From NCBI GenBank assembly GCA_937880075.1, contig CALFLM010000099.1, positions 1 to 31,870 on the forward strand: 31,870 nucleotides of DNA, read 5' to 3'. Both the position numbers and the translations under genes were made by a program. A model generated the notes under the pieces. It had not been told where the DNA came from and did no database searches. It worked only from the letters and a program-made list of their open reading frames with translations. The stretch is from an uncultured Romboutsia sp. (lineage in GTDB: Bacteria > Bacillota > Clostridia > Peptostreptococcales > Peptostreptococcaceae). Below, piece after piece: positions 1 to 8,470 of this stretch; positions within the stretch are counted from its first letter, which is position 1, and every line of letters starts with the position of its first letter.

Positions 1-150
1 TATACTATAGAGAATAATTAAAATAAAAAATTAAAATGATCTAAAGCTAAAATGGTTAATATTAACTTATAAATTCAATAATATGTTTTAGTTTTATATT
101 GGATTTATACTTTATATGCTTTAAATAAATATTAAAGGGAGTTTTAAGAA

Positions 151-999
151 ATGAATAATATTAAAATAATTTATGACACAATGAATGACTTACCAGAAGA
201 TATTAAGGATAAATATGATATAGATATGTTATCTACTACTATAATATTTCAAGGTAAAGAATATAAAGCTGGTGTAGATATAGATAATGATGAATTTTAC
301 AAATTACTAAGAGATAATAAAGAGATACCAACGACATCTCAAGTTACATATATGACTTTTAAAGAAACATTTGAAAAGTACCTAAAAGAAGGTAAAAAGG
401 TATTATACATGGCGGGTTCATCAAATGGATCAGGAACTTATCAAAGTGCAGTGCTTGCTAAAAATGATATAGAATCTGACGATATATATATATTTGATAC
501 TTACAGCTTATGTATAGGTGGAGGTTTATTAGTTCTTGAAGCCGCTAAAATGGTAGAAGAAGGTTTAGATATAGATACTATAATTAAGAAACTTGAAGAA
601 TATAAAGATAAAGTACAAGTATATTTCTCAGTTGACTCATTAGATTATCTGTATAAAGGTGGAAGAATATCTGGAACTAAGGCAGCAGTTGGAACTTTAC
701 TTAATATAAAGCCTATACTTAAAATAGAAGATGGATTAGTTAAGCAAAAAACTCAAGTAAGAGGAAGTAAAAAAATAATACCAACACTTATAGAAAAGTT
801 AAAAGAAGAAATTGGAGATGACTTCTCAGATAAAGATGTATATGTTGGATATGGAGATGACTTAGAAACGCATGAAAATTTCGTTGAAAAAATTAAGGAA
901 GAATTATCACCTAAAAATGTATATACATTCCGTATAGGTTCATGTGTTGCATGTCACTCAGGACCTACTGTTCTAGGGTTAGCATGTTTAAATAAATAA
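151..999 (+). CDS. DegV family fatty-acid-binding protein
   Basis: The 282-residue product has the DegV family length and motifs: an N-terminal strand with TMNDLP (residues 11-16), PTTSQVT in the lipid-loop region, SSNGSGTYQSA, the family hallmark DYLYKGGRISG in the middle, and a C-terminal segment RIGSCVACHSGPTVLG that corresponds to the usual GxxxxxHxGPG end. DegV proteins are cytosolic and bind one fatty acid; the FakB members hand it to the FakA kinase for phospholipid synthesis. No FakA gene is next to it, so the partner is unknown. An AGGGAG ribosome site lies just ahead of the ATG. It is monocistronic, ended by a palindromic terminator. Family assignment is firm; the physiological ligand is not shown by sequence. 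Confidence 0.93.
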   Translation: MNNIKIIYDTMNDLPEDIKDKYDIDMLSTTIIFQGKEYKAGVDIDNDEFYKLLRDNKEIPTTSQVTYMTFKETFEKYLKEGKKVLYMAGSSNGSGTYQSAVLAKNDIESDDIYIFDTYSLCIGGGLLVLEAAKMVEEGLDIDTIIKKLEEYKDKVQVYFSVDSLDYLYKGGRISGTKAAVGTLLNIKPILKIEDGLVKQKTQVRGSKKIIPTLIEKLKEEIGDDFSDKDVYVGYGDDLETHENFVEKIKEELSPKNVYTFRIGSCVACHSGPTVLGLACLNK

Positions 1000-1006
1000 G
1001 TATAAA

Positions 1007-1032
1007 AAGGGAGCATATATATGCTCCCTTAA
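1007..1032 (+). terminator. Bidirectional terminator between degV-like and bclA-like genes
   Basis: A near-perfect palindrome (AAGGGAGCATAT and its complement, 1007-1030) lies between convergent genes, with A-run on the left and T-rich DNA on the right. It can end transcription from both sides. Confidence 0.8.
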
Positions 1033-1063
1033 ATTTTATATTATAAAATTTATATACTATATA

Positions 1064-1846
1064 TTATGCTAATCTTATTATTTGTAAGCTAGTTTCAAAG
1101 CCTAAAAGTGATATTGTTTGATTTGCGAAGAATACGAATAGATCTAATTGTCCACCGTTTGCACCAGTTCTAAATATTGCTCCATTACTTATTGAAGTAT
1201 CAGCTACTTGAGCAGATGCAATCGAAGCGTTTATTCTTAATCCATTAAGTCTTAAGCCTATAGCATAAGGAATACCTGTTTCTGATGTTGCTGTAAATCT
1301 AACGAAGAATGTCATATTAGCACCTAAGTTTATAGTACTATTTCCATTAGTAAATGTTATAGCACCAGAAGGACTGTTAATTAAGCTAGAATCAAATGGT
1401 ATCGTATTGCCTTGGCTAATAGCTGCTGTATTAGTTATCCTAAATATATCAGCATTGTCAGCAACAACATTTGGACCAGTAGGACCAGTAGGACCAGTAG
1501 GGCCAGTAGGGCCAGTAGGGCCAGTAGGACCAGTAGGACCAGTAGGACCAGTAGGACCAGTAGGGCCAGTAGGACCAGTAGGACCAGTAGGGCCAGTAGG
1601 ACCAGTAGGGCCAGTAACACCTATAGGGCCAATAGGACCTTGAGGGCCAGTAGGGCCAGTAGGACCAGTAGGACCAGTAGGGCCAGTAGGACCAGTAGGT
1701 CCTATACAACATCTACAGTGATTATCGCAGCAATCATTACAATGATTGTTACATTTACAACAGTCATCACAATGATTGTTGCATTTACAACAATCGTTAG
1801 AATGTTTATTAGATTTTCGAGTATCGACATATTTATAAGAAGCCAA
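1064..1846 (-). CDS. BclA-like collagen-repeat exosporium protein
   Basis: The 260-residue product has three parts. Residues 19-47 are extremely Cys-rich (13 Cys in 29 residues, CCKCNNHC-type repeats). Residues 49-126 are 26 uninterrupted Gly-X-Y triplets, 21 of them GPT. Residues 127-260 form a globular beta-rich domain like the C-terminal trimerising domain of BclA/BclB spore proteins. Such proteins form hair-like filaments on the outside of spores and the Thr residues are commonly glycosylated. I chose the TTG at 1846 because AGGAGG (1860-1855) sits 8 bases ahead; the upstream in-frame ATG at 1888 has no ribosome site and would put the ribosome site inside the gene. Cysteines probably crosslink the protein to the spore surface (inference). 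It is monocistronic, probably mother-cell sporulation controlled, but I could not fix a sigma-K promoter. Confidence 0.9.
   Translation of the reverse strand: MASYKYVDTRKSNKHSNDCCKCNNHCDDCCKCNNHCNDCCDNHCRCCIGPTGPTGPTGPTGPTGPTGPQGPIGPIGVTGPTGPTGPTGPTGPTGPTGPTGPTGPTGPTGPTGPTGPTGPTGPTGPNVVADNADIFRITNTAAISQGNTIPFDSSLINSPSGAITFTNGNSTINLGANMTFFVRFTATSETGIPYAIGLRLNGLRINASIASAQVADTSISNGAIFRTGANGGQLDLFVFFANQTISLLGFETSLQIIRLA
1469..1702 (-). repeat. 9-bp tandem repeat coding Gly-Pro-Thr collagen tract
   Basis: The plus strand reads (GGACCAGTA / GGGCCAGTA) repeated, with a short divergent block near 1612-1642 coding GPQ-GPI-GPI-GVT. It encodes the 26 Gly-X-Y triplets of the BclA-like gene. Near-identical 9-mers make copy number prone to slippage. 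Long open frames on both strands here are an artefact of the repeat. Confidence 0.95.
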
Positions 1847-1860
1847 AATAGTTTCCTCCT

Positions 1861-2280
1861 TTAAAAGAAAATATATAGGTATAGTCAATATTTATAAGAT
1901 ATTAACTATACTTATATATATTCTTTTGTGTAAAAAAATGTTACAAAAATAAACAAAAAAGAGAATCTATTCTGTTATTGTGGTTAAATTTGTTATATAA
2001 ACTTAAAATTTTATTCAATAATTTAGTCTTAAAGAACAGAATATAAATAATAAAAGAGACTATTACAATCTTCCAATATAGATGAATTTTGTTCTTAATT
2101 ATATATATGAATAAGATAGAATAGGGTTAAATGTTTAATTGAAATATATAATGTAAAATAAAAAAGCATCAAAAATAAAAATTTAACTTTTATAAAACTA
2201 GAAAATATATAATTAGGTTTTGTATAGAGAAAGTTATAAATATTGTAAATAATTAATATAAATAAACAAATTGATTATAA
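1861..2280. other. AT-rich intergenic region
   Basis: It holds the upstream region of the minus-strand collagen-like gene and the 5' region of the next plus-strand gene. I see no coding remnant, tRNA or convincing promoter consensus. Confidence 0.5.
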
Positions 2281-2293
2281 AGGGGGTGATATT

Positions 2294-2980
2294 TTGGAAA
2301 GTCGAGCAAATTATTCTTATGTAGCACAAGTAAACATATGCAAAACTAGTGAATTCTTTAAATACAATATAACTTATACAGTTTTAAAGTTATATGATAA
2401 ATATGTATATCATGATATGTATGATAGACAGATAATTATTAATATAAATAACGAAATATATAAAGATGTTATGGAATTTAAAAATAATGTAAAAAAACAA
2501 GCCATAGCGTATAAAAAGCTATATACAGAAGAATTGTCAAAATCTAATGAAGACTATGTCAAATATCAATATGAAGTTTATATAAATAATGAAGTAACAT
2601 ATGACAGAAATAATATTATAAGTATAGTAATGACAAAATATGAATTCACCGGTGGTGCCCATGGTATGACTTATTTAGATACTTATAATTATAATTTATT
2701 AACAGGAGATAGACTGACATTAAAGGATATGTTTAAACCAGGTGTTGATTATGAGGAAATAGTTAACAACTTTATAACAGAAGAAATAAATAATAATCCA
2801 GAGATTTATTTTAAAGGTGATGAGGGATTTAAAGGAATTAGTGAAAATCAACCTTTTTATATCGATGAGGATGGTATAGTTATATATTTTGGATTATATG
2901 AAATAGCTCCATATTATGTAGGTATACCTAAATTTAAATTGAAATTTGATGAATTTAATAAATACTTAAATTATAATTAA
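2294..2980 (+). CDS. DUF4163/DUF3298 domain protein (RsiV/PdaC-like fold)
   Basis: The 228-residue product matches the DUF4163-DUF3298 pair found in PdaC and the anti-sigma factor RsiV. The N-terminal part (about 15-100) is alternating beta/helix. The C-terminal part has the hallmark YEFTGGAHGMTYLDTYNY, DLxTG-like LLTGDRLTLKDMF, and FYIDEDGIVIYFGLYEIAPY. The start is TTG with a strong GGGGGTGAT ribosome site; stops occur just upstream. Relatives are usually anchored or secreted, but here no signal peptide or membrane helix is present, so the product would stay in the cytosol or be exported by another route. The domain is of unknown catalytic role and in RsiV binds lysozyme. The gene stands alone. 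Confidence 0.82.
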   Translation: MESRANYSYVAQVNICKTSEFFKYNITYTVLKLYDKYVYHDMYDRQIIININNEIYKDVMEFKNNVKKQAIAYKKLYTEELSKSNEDYVKYQYEVYINNEVTYDRNNIISIVMTKYEFTGGAHGMTYLDTYNYNLLTGDRLTLKDMFKPGVDYEEIVNNFITEEINNNPEIYFKGDEGFKGISENQPFYIDEDGIVIYFGLYEIAPYYVGIPKFKLKFDEFNKYLNYN

Positions 2981-3028
2981 ATTTATGATAAACTATATGT
3001 ATAGATTAGATACTAAGGGGTACGTATT

Positions 3029-3835
3029 ATGATAAAATTAATAGCATCGGATATGGATGGAACATTACTTAATTCAAATAAACATTTAAGTCCAAGTATA
3101 CATGGTGTTTTAAAAAAGCTTAAGGATAAAGATATAATATTTGTAGCAATAAGTGGAAGAGATATATTTTCTCTTAAGGAAATATTTAAAGATATTAAAG
3201 AAGATATAGTATATGCATCAAACAATGGTAACTATATAACTTATAAAGATGAAGTTATATTTGAAAATTATATAGAAAATAATATGGTAGGTAAAGTAGC
3301 TAAAATAATAAGAAAAAAAGCTAAACATAACACTATATATTGTGCTAAAGATACTATATATAGTGAGAGTATAATACCAGGTATAGTAGGCAGAAAGTGG
3401 AATCTTAAGGTAAAATATGTTAGAGATATTACAAAAGTAGAAGATAAAATATTAAAAATAACTACTTTTGGTAATGAAAAGATTATAAATAGAGCACTAG
3501 AAGCTGTAAATGAATTAAATGATAAGCTTATGATAGCTAAATCGGGAAGTACTTGCTTTGATATGTGTAGGTTAGGTGGAACTAAAAAGCAAGGAATAAA
3601 TATACTTCAAGAGATATTTAACGTGGGATATAATGAGACTATGGTATTTGGAGATCATATGAATGATTTAGAAATGATGAGTAGTGCTTATTATAGCTAT
3701 GCTATGGAAAATGCAGAAGAAAAGGTTAAAAGAAATGCAAGATTTATAGCGGAAACTAATGATGATGATGGAGTTATTAAGGTAATCAAAGAAGTTGTAT
3801 TTTGTGAAGAAAAATTAAATAGTTATAGTATTTAA
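3029..3835 (+). CDS. Cof-type HAD-superfamily phosphatase
   Basis: The 268-residue product carries all four HAD motifs: DMDGTLLNS (nucleophile Asp8 and acid Asp10), the AISGRD motif with Ser/Thr role, a Lys in the KKQGI region, and GDHMNDLEMM near residue 208 for Mg2+. The insert between motifs II and III is the C2 cap of the Cof/YidA type, which dephosphorylate sugar phosphates and flavin or pyridoxal phosphates. Substrate cannot be read from sequence. The start ATG follows AAGGGG. A shared terminator lies directly at the stop codon. Cytosolic, monocistronic. Confidence 0.93.
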   Translation: MIKLIASDMDGTLLNSNKHLSPSIHGVLKKLKDKDIIFVAISGRDIFSLKEIFKDIKEDIVYASNNGNYITYKDEVIFENYIENNMVGKVAKIIRKKAKHNTIYCAKDTIYSESIIPGIVGRKWNLKVKYVRDITKVEDKILKITTFGNEKIINRALEAVNELNDKLMIAKSGSTCFDMCRLGGTKKQGINILQEIFNVGYNETMVFGDHMNDLEMMSSAYYSYAMENAEEKVKRNARFIAETNDDDGVIKVIKEVVFCEEKLNSYSI

Positions 3836-3864
3836 AAAGTCTAGAATTATTGTCTAGACTTTTT
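3834..3864 (+). terminator. Bidirectional terminator, HAD gene / small membrane ORF
   Basis: AAAAAGTCTAGA and its complement TCTAGACTTTTT surround a 7-base loop. A-run and T-run allow function on both strands; it also covers the end of the minus-strand small ORF. Confidence 0.85.
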
Positions 3865-4027
3865 AAATGTCATGATTATGGTTTAATAGTACAATAAATA
3901 TAAATAAAAATAGCAGTATTAGGTATAATCCATTATAAAAATTAGATAACACATTGTATCTAGTCAAAATTATATACATACAGGATAAAAGAATCGTAGC
4001 TAAGTTGTATTTATTAAGTTTTTTCAG
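3863..4027 (-). CDS. Putative 54-residue membrane protein, CTG start
   Basis: On the minus strand a 54-codon frame runs from CTG at 4027 to TAA at 3863. The product begins KKLNKYNLATILL and has two hydrophobic segments, about residues 9-22 and 34-48 (LYLILLFLFIFIVLL), with lysines at the N-terminus and a polar NHNHDI tail. AGGTGA lies 5 bases ahead of the CTG, good spacing; the only other in-frame start, GTG at 4036, overlaps that ribosome site. The frame ends exactly at a bidirectional terminator. Against it: CTG starts are rare, AT-rich DNA easily yields hydrophobic frames, and I do not recognise the protein. It could be a small membrane peptide or a decayed gene end. Confidence 0.5.
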   Translation of the reverse strand: MKKLNKYNLATILLSCMYIILTRYNVLSNFYNGLYLILLFLFIFIVLLNHNHDI

Positions 4028-4097
4028 AAAAATCACCTCACCATTTTACAATACATTATATTTAATAAATGGAAAGAATGATTATATTAATTATTAT

Positions 4098-4826
4098 TTA
4101 TATATTAAGCTTTAAGCTATTCTCTTTAAGATAATTTCTTTTTTCCTTATAGTTTGGAAATATAGTACTTACAAGGGACCAATACTCCTTTGAATGATTC
4201 ATATGTTTAAGATGGCATAGTTCATGCACTAAAACGTAATCTATAATATCTAAAGGAGCTAAGAGTATTTTCCAATTTATATATATATTTCCTTTAGATG
4301 AGCAAGTACCCCAAGAAGTTTTTTGTTCTTTTAAAGTTATAGATTCAGGATATAGGCTTAACTTCTTAGAGTATATAGATATCCTTTCTTTTATTAATTT
4401 GCTTCCTTCAGTTAGATACCAATTTACAAGAAGCTCTCTTAATTTAATATATTGATCATTACTAGATATATTATATGGAACTTTAGCTATAAATTTATCT
4501 TCCTTAAAAATTAGAGCGCATTTTAATATACTTTTTTCCTTATACACATTTAAGGTATAGTAATTACCAAGATAAGGAATTTTATCTCCATCTACAAGTA
4601 AAATAGGAGGATTTTCAGATTCTTTATTTTTAAACTCATTTAGTTTATTTAAAATCCATCTACTTTTAGACACAACCAAATCATGTATAAATTTATTATT
4701 AACAGATTTAGGTGAAACAATAGTCACAGTATTTGGATGCTTTACTTTTATTGTTATATTTTTTACATTTGATTTTTTATTTATAGAGTAATTTATTGTA
4801 GTATTTTCAATATTGATTTTATACAA
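4098..4826 (-). CDS. YgjP-like zinc metallopeptidase domain protein (M48-type, DUF45)
   Basis: The 242-residue product has the YgjP/DUF45 signature: QKTSWGTCSSKGNIYINW (168-185), followed by HELCHLKHMNHSKEYW with the zinc ligands and catalytic Glu of HExxH (His201, Glu202, His205) and a further His211. Length matches the family. These are cytosolic predicted zinc proteases, often linked with restriction or toxin modules elsewhere, without a settled substrate. Start is TTG at 4826 with AGGAGG 8 bases ahead. It reads toward the HAD gene and stands alone; the next gene upstream is also minus but 120 bases away. Confidence 0.9.
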   Translation of the reverse strand: MYKINIENTTINYSINKKSNVKNITIKVKHPNTVTIVSPKSVNNKFIHDLVVSKSRWILNKLNEFKNKESENPPILLVDGDKIPYLGNYYTLNVYKEKSILKCALIFKEDKFIAKVPYNISSNDQYIKLRELLVNWYLTEGSKLIKERISIYSKKLSLYPESITLKEQKTSWGTCSSKGNIYINWKILLAPLDIIDYVLVHELCHLKHMNHSKEYWSLVSTIFPNYKEKRNYLKENSLKLNI

Positions 4827-4947
4827 AATGACTTCCTCCTACATAATTTAATTATGTTTTTAGCTATGAAGTTTATTATACTAAAAAGTATTTGTAAAAT
4901 ATAGCATATAAAACACTAAAATATAATTTATTAAAAATCTTATAATT

Positions 4948-5832
4948 TTAAAAATTTATTTGAAAAATATCCTTTTTGTCAATAAATAATAATATTACAA
5001 TAGATACTAATAATATAAATGTAGCTACAATTCCAGCCTCAGGACCAAATATCCCACCAGTAATAGAGTCATTTCCAACTAAATTTAAATCTATTAAACT
5101 TCCAACAGAAACATCTATACCACTGACTTCAAATCCAAATAAATTTCCTTGAGCAAAGTTCCAAGCAGTATGCATACCACAAACAGCCCATAAATCATTA
5201 GTCTTTATAACATAAAGGCCGTAAAAAAGTCCAACAAGTATAATATTTATAACAGCTATGTAGTTTATATTAGGATTAGTTAAATGCATAAGTCCAAATA
5301 GAGTAGATGAGATTAATAATCCAACTCCTATATTGTACTTAGTACTTAAAATATTTAGAAGCCATCCTCTTGTTACAATTTCTTCTGTAGCACCCTGGAT
5401 AATCCATCCAAATAAAATAACTAAAACACTAGATATAGCAGAAACTCCAACAGGTTGAATAGGATTTTTCTCTATAGTTATATATCCAAAGGGTAAAAGT
5501 ATCAACACTATAATACTCATCATGGCTAAACCTATTAAAAAACCAAGTGAATATTTTTTTAGCCAATTATTTTTATTAAATCCAATAGATGATAGACTCC
5601 TTTTTTCTATAACCTTTACTCTAAAAAACACTAATAAAGATATAGTTGCAAAGCTAAGTAAGTTAATCAATAGTAGTAATAAATCTTGATTATAATAAAA
5701 TAATGGAAGTTTTAATAAGATAATGTATAAAGGTATTGTTAAAATCCCTCCAATGAGAGACCCTCCATACATAAATATTAATGATAAAATTATGGCCCAT
5801 ATAAAATTAGGGTATTTTTTTTGCGAAACCAT
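4948..5832 (-). CDS. CPBP-family intramembrane glutamic endopeptidase
   Basis: The 294-residue product is a polytopic membrane protein with about seven to eight helices and the CPBP (Abi/Rce1-like) motifs: ATEEIVTRGW (Glu150, Glu151, Arg155), FGLMH (His183) and HTAWNF (His221, Asn225). Known members cleave prenylated proteins or process and give immunity to bacteriocins; many are of unknown substrate. There is no bacteriocin gene next to it. GGAGAA precedes the ATG. The C-terminal 60 residues hold a Gly/Asp-rich external loop and a last helix. Confidence 0.92.
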   Translation of the reverse strand: MVSQKKYPNFIWAIILSLIFMYGGSLIGGILTIPLYIILLKLPLFYYNQDLLLLLINLLSFATISLLVFFRVKVIEKRSLSSIGFNKNNWLKKYSLGFLIGLAMMSIIVLILLPFGYITIEKNPIQPVGVSAISSVLVILFGWIIQGATEEIVTRGWLLNILSTKYNIGVGLLISSTLFGLMHLTNPNINYIAVINIILVGLFYGLYVIKTNDLWAVCGMHTAWNFAQGNLFGFEVSGIDVSVGSLIDLNLVGNDSITGGIFGPEAGIVATFILLVSIVILLFIDKKDIFQINF

Positions 5833-6179
5833 ATTATTTCTCCAATCTTAGTATTTGTTTTACAATATAATTGTAAATAAAGTTTATAAAATATTCTACC
5901 TATATCTATTATTAAATTAGAACATTATTAAAGTTTTATTAATATAACTTGTTATGCTAGTTAAATTTTTACAATAATAAAACATAAACAAATATACTAC
6001 CCTAATATTATCACCGTTAATCTTAATGCGAATTGCTATATATTGGAGTTTAACAATTATTATTTTTAAAAATTAGAAAATTTAACTTATTTATTTAAAA
6101 TTTTTTTATTATTAAGCATATTTGGTATAACTTATAAGCAAAATATATAAGACTAATCTTTAAAGGAGAATTAAATTAT
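5833..6179. other. Divergent intergenic region
   Basis: This AT-rich 347-base gap separates the minus-strand CPBP gene and a plus-strand secreted protein. It must hold both promoters, but I see no unambiguous -35/-10 pair and no coding remnant. Confidence 0.4.
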
Positions 6180-6572
6180 ATGAAAAAAGTATTTGCTATT
6201 ATTTTATTATTAATGATTATATTTACTTCAAGTAATACGGCAATAGCAATTCAGCCATCTCATTATACAAATATATTTTCACAAGGGCAGTATTTAGTAA
6301 GTGAAAAAAATGGAAGTCTCAAACCTGGTAAGTATGAATTTTCATTAATTACTCCTAATGTTGTCTCTTATGTTTATATTATCGATAAAAATAATATAGA
6401 GAGATTTTCTAAGAGATTTAATTCAGAAGATATTAAAGGCAAAGGAAAAAATGATGTTTCTTTATTTACAGGAGGAACTTTACTAGAAGGAGATACTGTA
6501 ATTATTTATGGAAAGGGAGAAATGTATTTTAATCTAATAGAAAATCAAAATAAAGCTAACAGACAGAATTAA
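6180..6572 (+). CDS. Small secreted protein of unknown function
   Basis: The 130-residue product starts with a classical signal peptide (MKKVFAIILLLMIIFTSS..., probable cleavage after AIA at residue 23). The mature part is about 107 residues, mostly predicted beta strands (GKYEFSLI, VSYVYIID, GDTVIIYG, MYFNLIE), resembling a small beta-sandwich. No lipobox, sortase motif or catalytic motif is seen, and I do not recognise a family. AAAGGAG precedes the ATG and a terminator follows. It is monocistronic and probably released or held at the cell surface. Confidence 0.8.
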   Translation: MKKVFAIILLLMIIFTSSNTAIAIQPSHYTNIFSQGQYLVSEKNGSLKPGKYEFSLITPNVVSYVYIIDKNNIERFSKRFNSEDIKGKGKNDVSLFTGGTLLEGDTVIIYGKGEMYFNLIENQNKANRQN

Positions 6573-6611
6573 AAATTATACCATTACAAATTAAAACAAT
6601 TAATCCGTATT

Positions 6612-6647
6612 AAAAATAAGCTATTCAATTAGAGTAGCTTATTTTTT
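6612..6647 (+). terminator. Rho-independent terminator of the secreted-protein gene
   Basis: AATAAGCTA...TAGCTTATT stem (6615-6623 with 6635-6643), extended by a T-G pair inside, then TTTTTT. Confidence 0.85.
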
Positions 6648-6693
6648 GTGATATAATTAAATTAAGAAAACTTAAAAATTAAGGGGCGATAGA

Positions 6694-7839
6694 ATGGGGA
6701 TTTATTTAGATAATGCAGCAACATCATATCCAAAACCTAATCAAGTAGCAAAATCTATGTATGAATTTATGATAAATAACGGGACGAGTTCAGGAAGAGG
6801 GTCCTATAAAATGGCAATGAAATCAGATTTTTTAGTATATGAAACAAGAAAATTAATAGGGGAATTATTTAACTTTAAAAATCCTAAAAATGTAATATTT
6901 ACATCAAATATTACAGAGTCCATAAACTTAGCACTAAGAGGAATTCTTAAGGAACATGACCATGTAGTTACAAGTAGTTTAGAGCATAATGCAGTTTGGA
7001 GATGTTTAAAAACATTAGAAAAAGAAATAAATATAGAAATAACTAAGGTAAGTGCAGATGAATATGGATATACAAATCCAATTGATGTTAGAAATAGTAT
7101 AAAAGAAAATACAAAGCTTATAGTATTTACTCATGCATCAAATGTATTAGGAACTATACAACCTATTAAGGAAATAGGAGAAATTGCAAAAAAAAATAGT
7201 ATATTATTTTTAGTTGATACAGCTCAAACAGCAGGAGTTTTAGACATAGATATAAAAGAAAATAATATAGATTTATTAGCATTTACAGGTCATAAAAGTT
7301 TATTTGGTCCTATGGGGACAGGTGGACTTATTGTAAACTGTGATTATGATATAAATCCACTTAAAGTAGGTGGAACAGGTGGAGATTCAAAATATGAATA
7401 TCAACCTAATTATTATCCTAATAAATTAGAAACGGGAACTTTAAATGTAAGTGGTATAGTTGGATTAAGGGAAGCTATAAAATTCATCAATGGTGAAACT
7501 ATAGAAAAAATACATAAAAAAGAAAAAGAATTAACTTCTTATTTGCTAAAAAAATTAAAAGAAGTACAAAATATCAAAATTTATGGTCCACAAAAAGAAA
7601 ATGATATTGTTGGAGTTGTGTCTTTTAATATAGATAATATAAATGCAGAAGAAGTAGTTTATAACCTTGATATGAAACATAATATAATGGTCAGAGCTGG
7701 TCTTCATTGCTCACCAAATGCGCATGAACTTATAGGAACAAAAGATATAGGAACTGTAAGAATTGGTATTGGGTATTTTAATGAATTTGATGATATAGAT
7801 AAGTTGGTTTATGCATTAAATGATATACAAAATAGTTAA
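6694..7839 (+). CDS. Cysteine desulfurase family protein (class V aminotransferase)
   Basis: The 381-residue PLP enzyme starts YLDNAATSYPKP, typical of the IscS/SufS-like subgroup seen in Firmicutes. PLP-binding residues are visible: His98, Asp175 and Gln178 (DTAQTAG), and Lys201 in TGHKSLFGPMGTGG. Cys339 in RAGLHCSPNAH is the SufS-type active-site cysteine that carries the persulfide. It should release sulfur from cysteine (or selenium from selenocysteine) for Fe-S cluster or other sulfur transfer. The start ATG follows AAGGGG. The next gene begins 12 bases downstream and encodes an Fe-S cluster protein, which suggests the two act together. No SufU/IscU scaffold is adjacent, so this is probably a second, specialised desulfurase. 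Confidence 0.93.
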   Translation: MGIYLDNAATSYPKPNQVAKSMYEFMINNGTSSGRGSYKMAMKSDFLVYETRKLIGELFNFKNPKNVIFTSNITESINLALRGILKEHDHVVTSSLEHNAVWRCLKTLEKEINIEITKVSADEYGYTNPIDVRNSIKENTKLIVFTHASNVLGTIQPIKEIGEIAKKNSILFLVDTAQTAGVLDIDIKENNIDLLAFTGHKSLFGPMGTGGLIVNCDYDINPLKVGGTGGDSKYEYQPNYYPNKLETGTLNVSGIVGLREAIKFINGETIEKIHKKEKELTSYLLKKLKEVQNIKIYGPQKENDIVGVVSFNIDNINAEEVVYNLDMKHNIMVRAGLHCSPNAHELIGTKDIGTVRIGIGYFNEFDDIDKLVYALNDIQNS

Positions 7840-7851
7840 GGGGGAATTAGT

Positions 7852-8388
7852 TTGTATTTAGAAAGTATTGATTTAAGTTTTATTCAACCATGTACAACAG
7901 ATTCAAAAAGAATAAGAATAATGTCTAATTTAAATAAGAATATAAGTGATATATTTCCTTATTTAAATTCCTATATAAAAACAGGAATATATAATAAAAA
8001 AGCAAATACTTTTGTGTTTAATAAGGAGCATATAATTATAACTATGTTTGAAGATAGTATAAATGTTGCAAAATTATTAAATGAAACAGAAGCATTTGAA
8101 ATTTTAGATTATTTAAAGAATTTAATAAATGAGGTAGATAAAAATAGAGATAAAATAACTCCTAATTATGAAATTATAAAGCTTAAAAGCCCAATAGAGA
8201 TTTATACATATTTACCAAAATTAAATTGTAAAAAATGTGGATGTGAAACTTGTTTAGCTTTTTCTATGAAGTTTGTAAAAGGCGAGACCAGTATAAATAA
8301 ATGCCTTCATTTAAAAGAAAAAGGAAATGAAAAAAACTTAGAAAAATTAAAAGCTTATGAAGAGATTGTAATTAGTGTTACAGATTAA
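7852..8388 (+). CDS. Fe-S cluster (4Fe-4S) domain protein
   Basis: The 178-residue product has a C-terminal cysteine motif KLNCKKCGCETCLAFSMKF...INKC: Cys126, Cys129, Cys134 and Cys151, plus Cys131. This is the CxxCGxxxCxxFA...C pattern of the small 4Fe-4S domain (PF04060 type) found in corrinoid Fe-S proteins and electron-transfer subunits. The N-terminal 110 residues are not recognised. The start is TTG after GGGGGAA; it is 12 bases behind the cysteine desulfurase gene, so the pair is probably co-transcribed and ends at the terminator at 8431. A role receiving a cluster or sulfur from the desulfurase is inference. A decayed second copy of the C-terminus lies at 11554-11760. Confidence 0.85.
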   Translation: MYLESIDLSFIQPCTTDSKRIRIMSNLNKNISDIFPYLNSYIKTGIYNKKANTFVFNKEHIIITMFEDSINVAKLLNETEAFEILDYLKNLINEVDKNRDKITPNYEIIKLKSPIEIYTYLPKLNCKKCGCETCLAFSMKFVKGETSINKCLHLKEKGNEKNLEKLKAYEEIVISVTD

Positions 8389-8430
8389 ATAATATACTCG
8401 AACGTTAAATATAATGCGTAATACTATATA

Positions 8431-8470
8431 AATAGAGGAATGAATTTTTATATTTCATCCCTCTATTTTA
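8431..8470 (+). terminator. Terminator of the desulfurase/Fe-S operon
   Basis: AATAGAGG-A-ATGAA pairs with TTCAT-C-CCTCTATT, one mismatch, then TTTATTATTATTTTA. The 260 bases that follow up to the next gene are AT-rich; they hold a stray ATGGAGG at 8675 opening a six-codon frame that could be a leader peptide or nothing. Confidence 0.8.

Noticed and set aside
1469..1702. Tandem repeat as a CRISPR array
   Set aside because: The unit is 9 bases with no spacers and codes Gly-X-Y triplets.
1407..1864. Long open frames on both strands over the collagen repeat
   Set aside because: They are repeat artefacts (Val/Gly/Pro, Ser/Arg/Thr or Tyr/Trp/Ser periodic proteins); only the frame with ribosome site, Cys-rich start and globular end is real.
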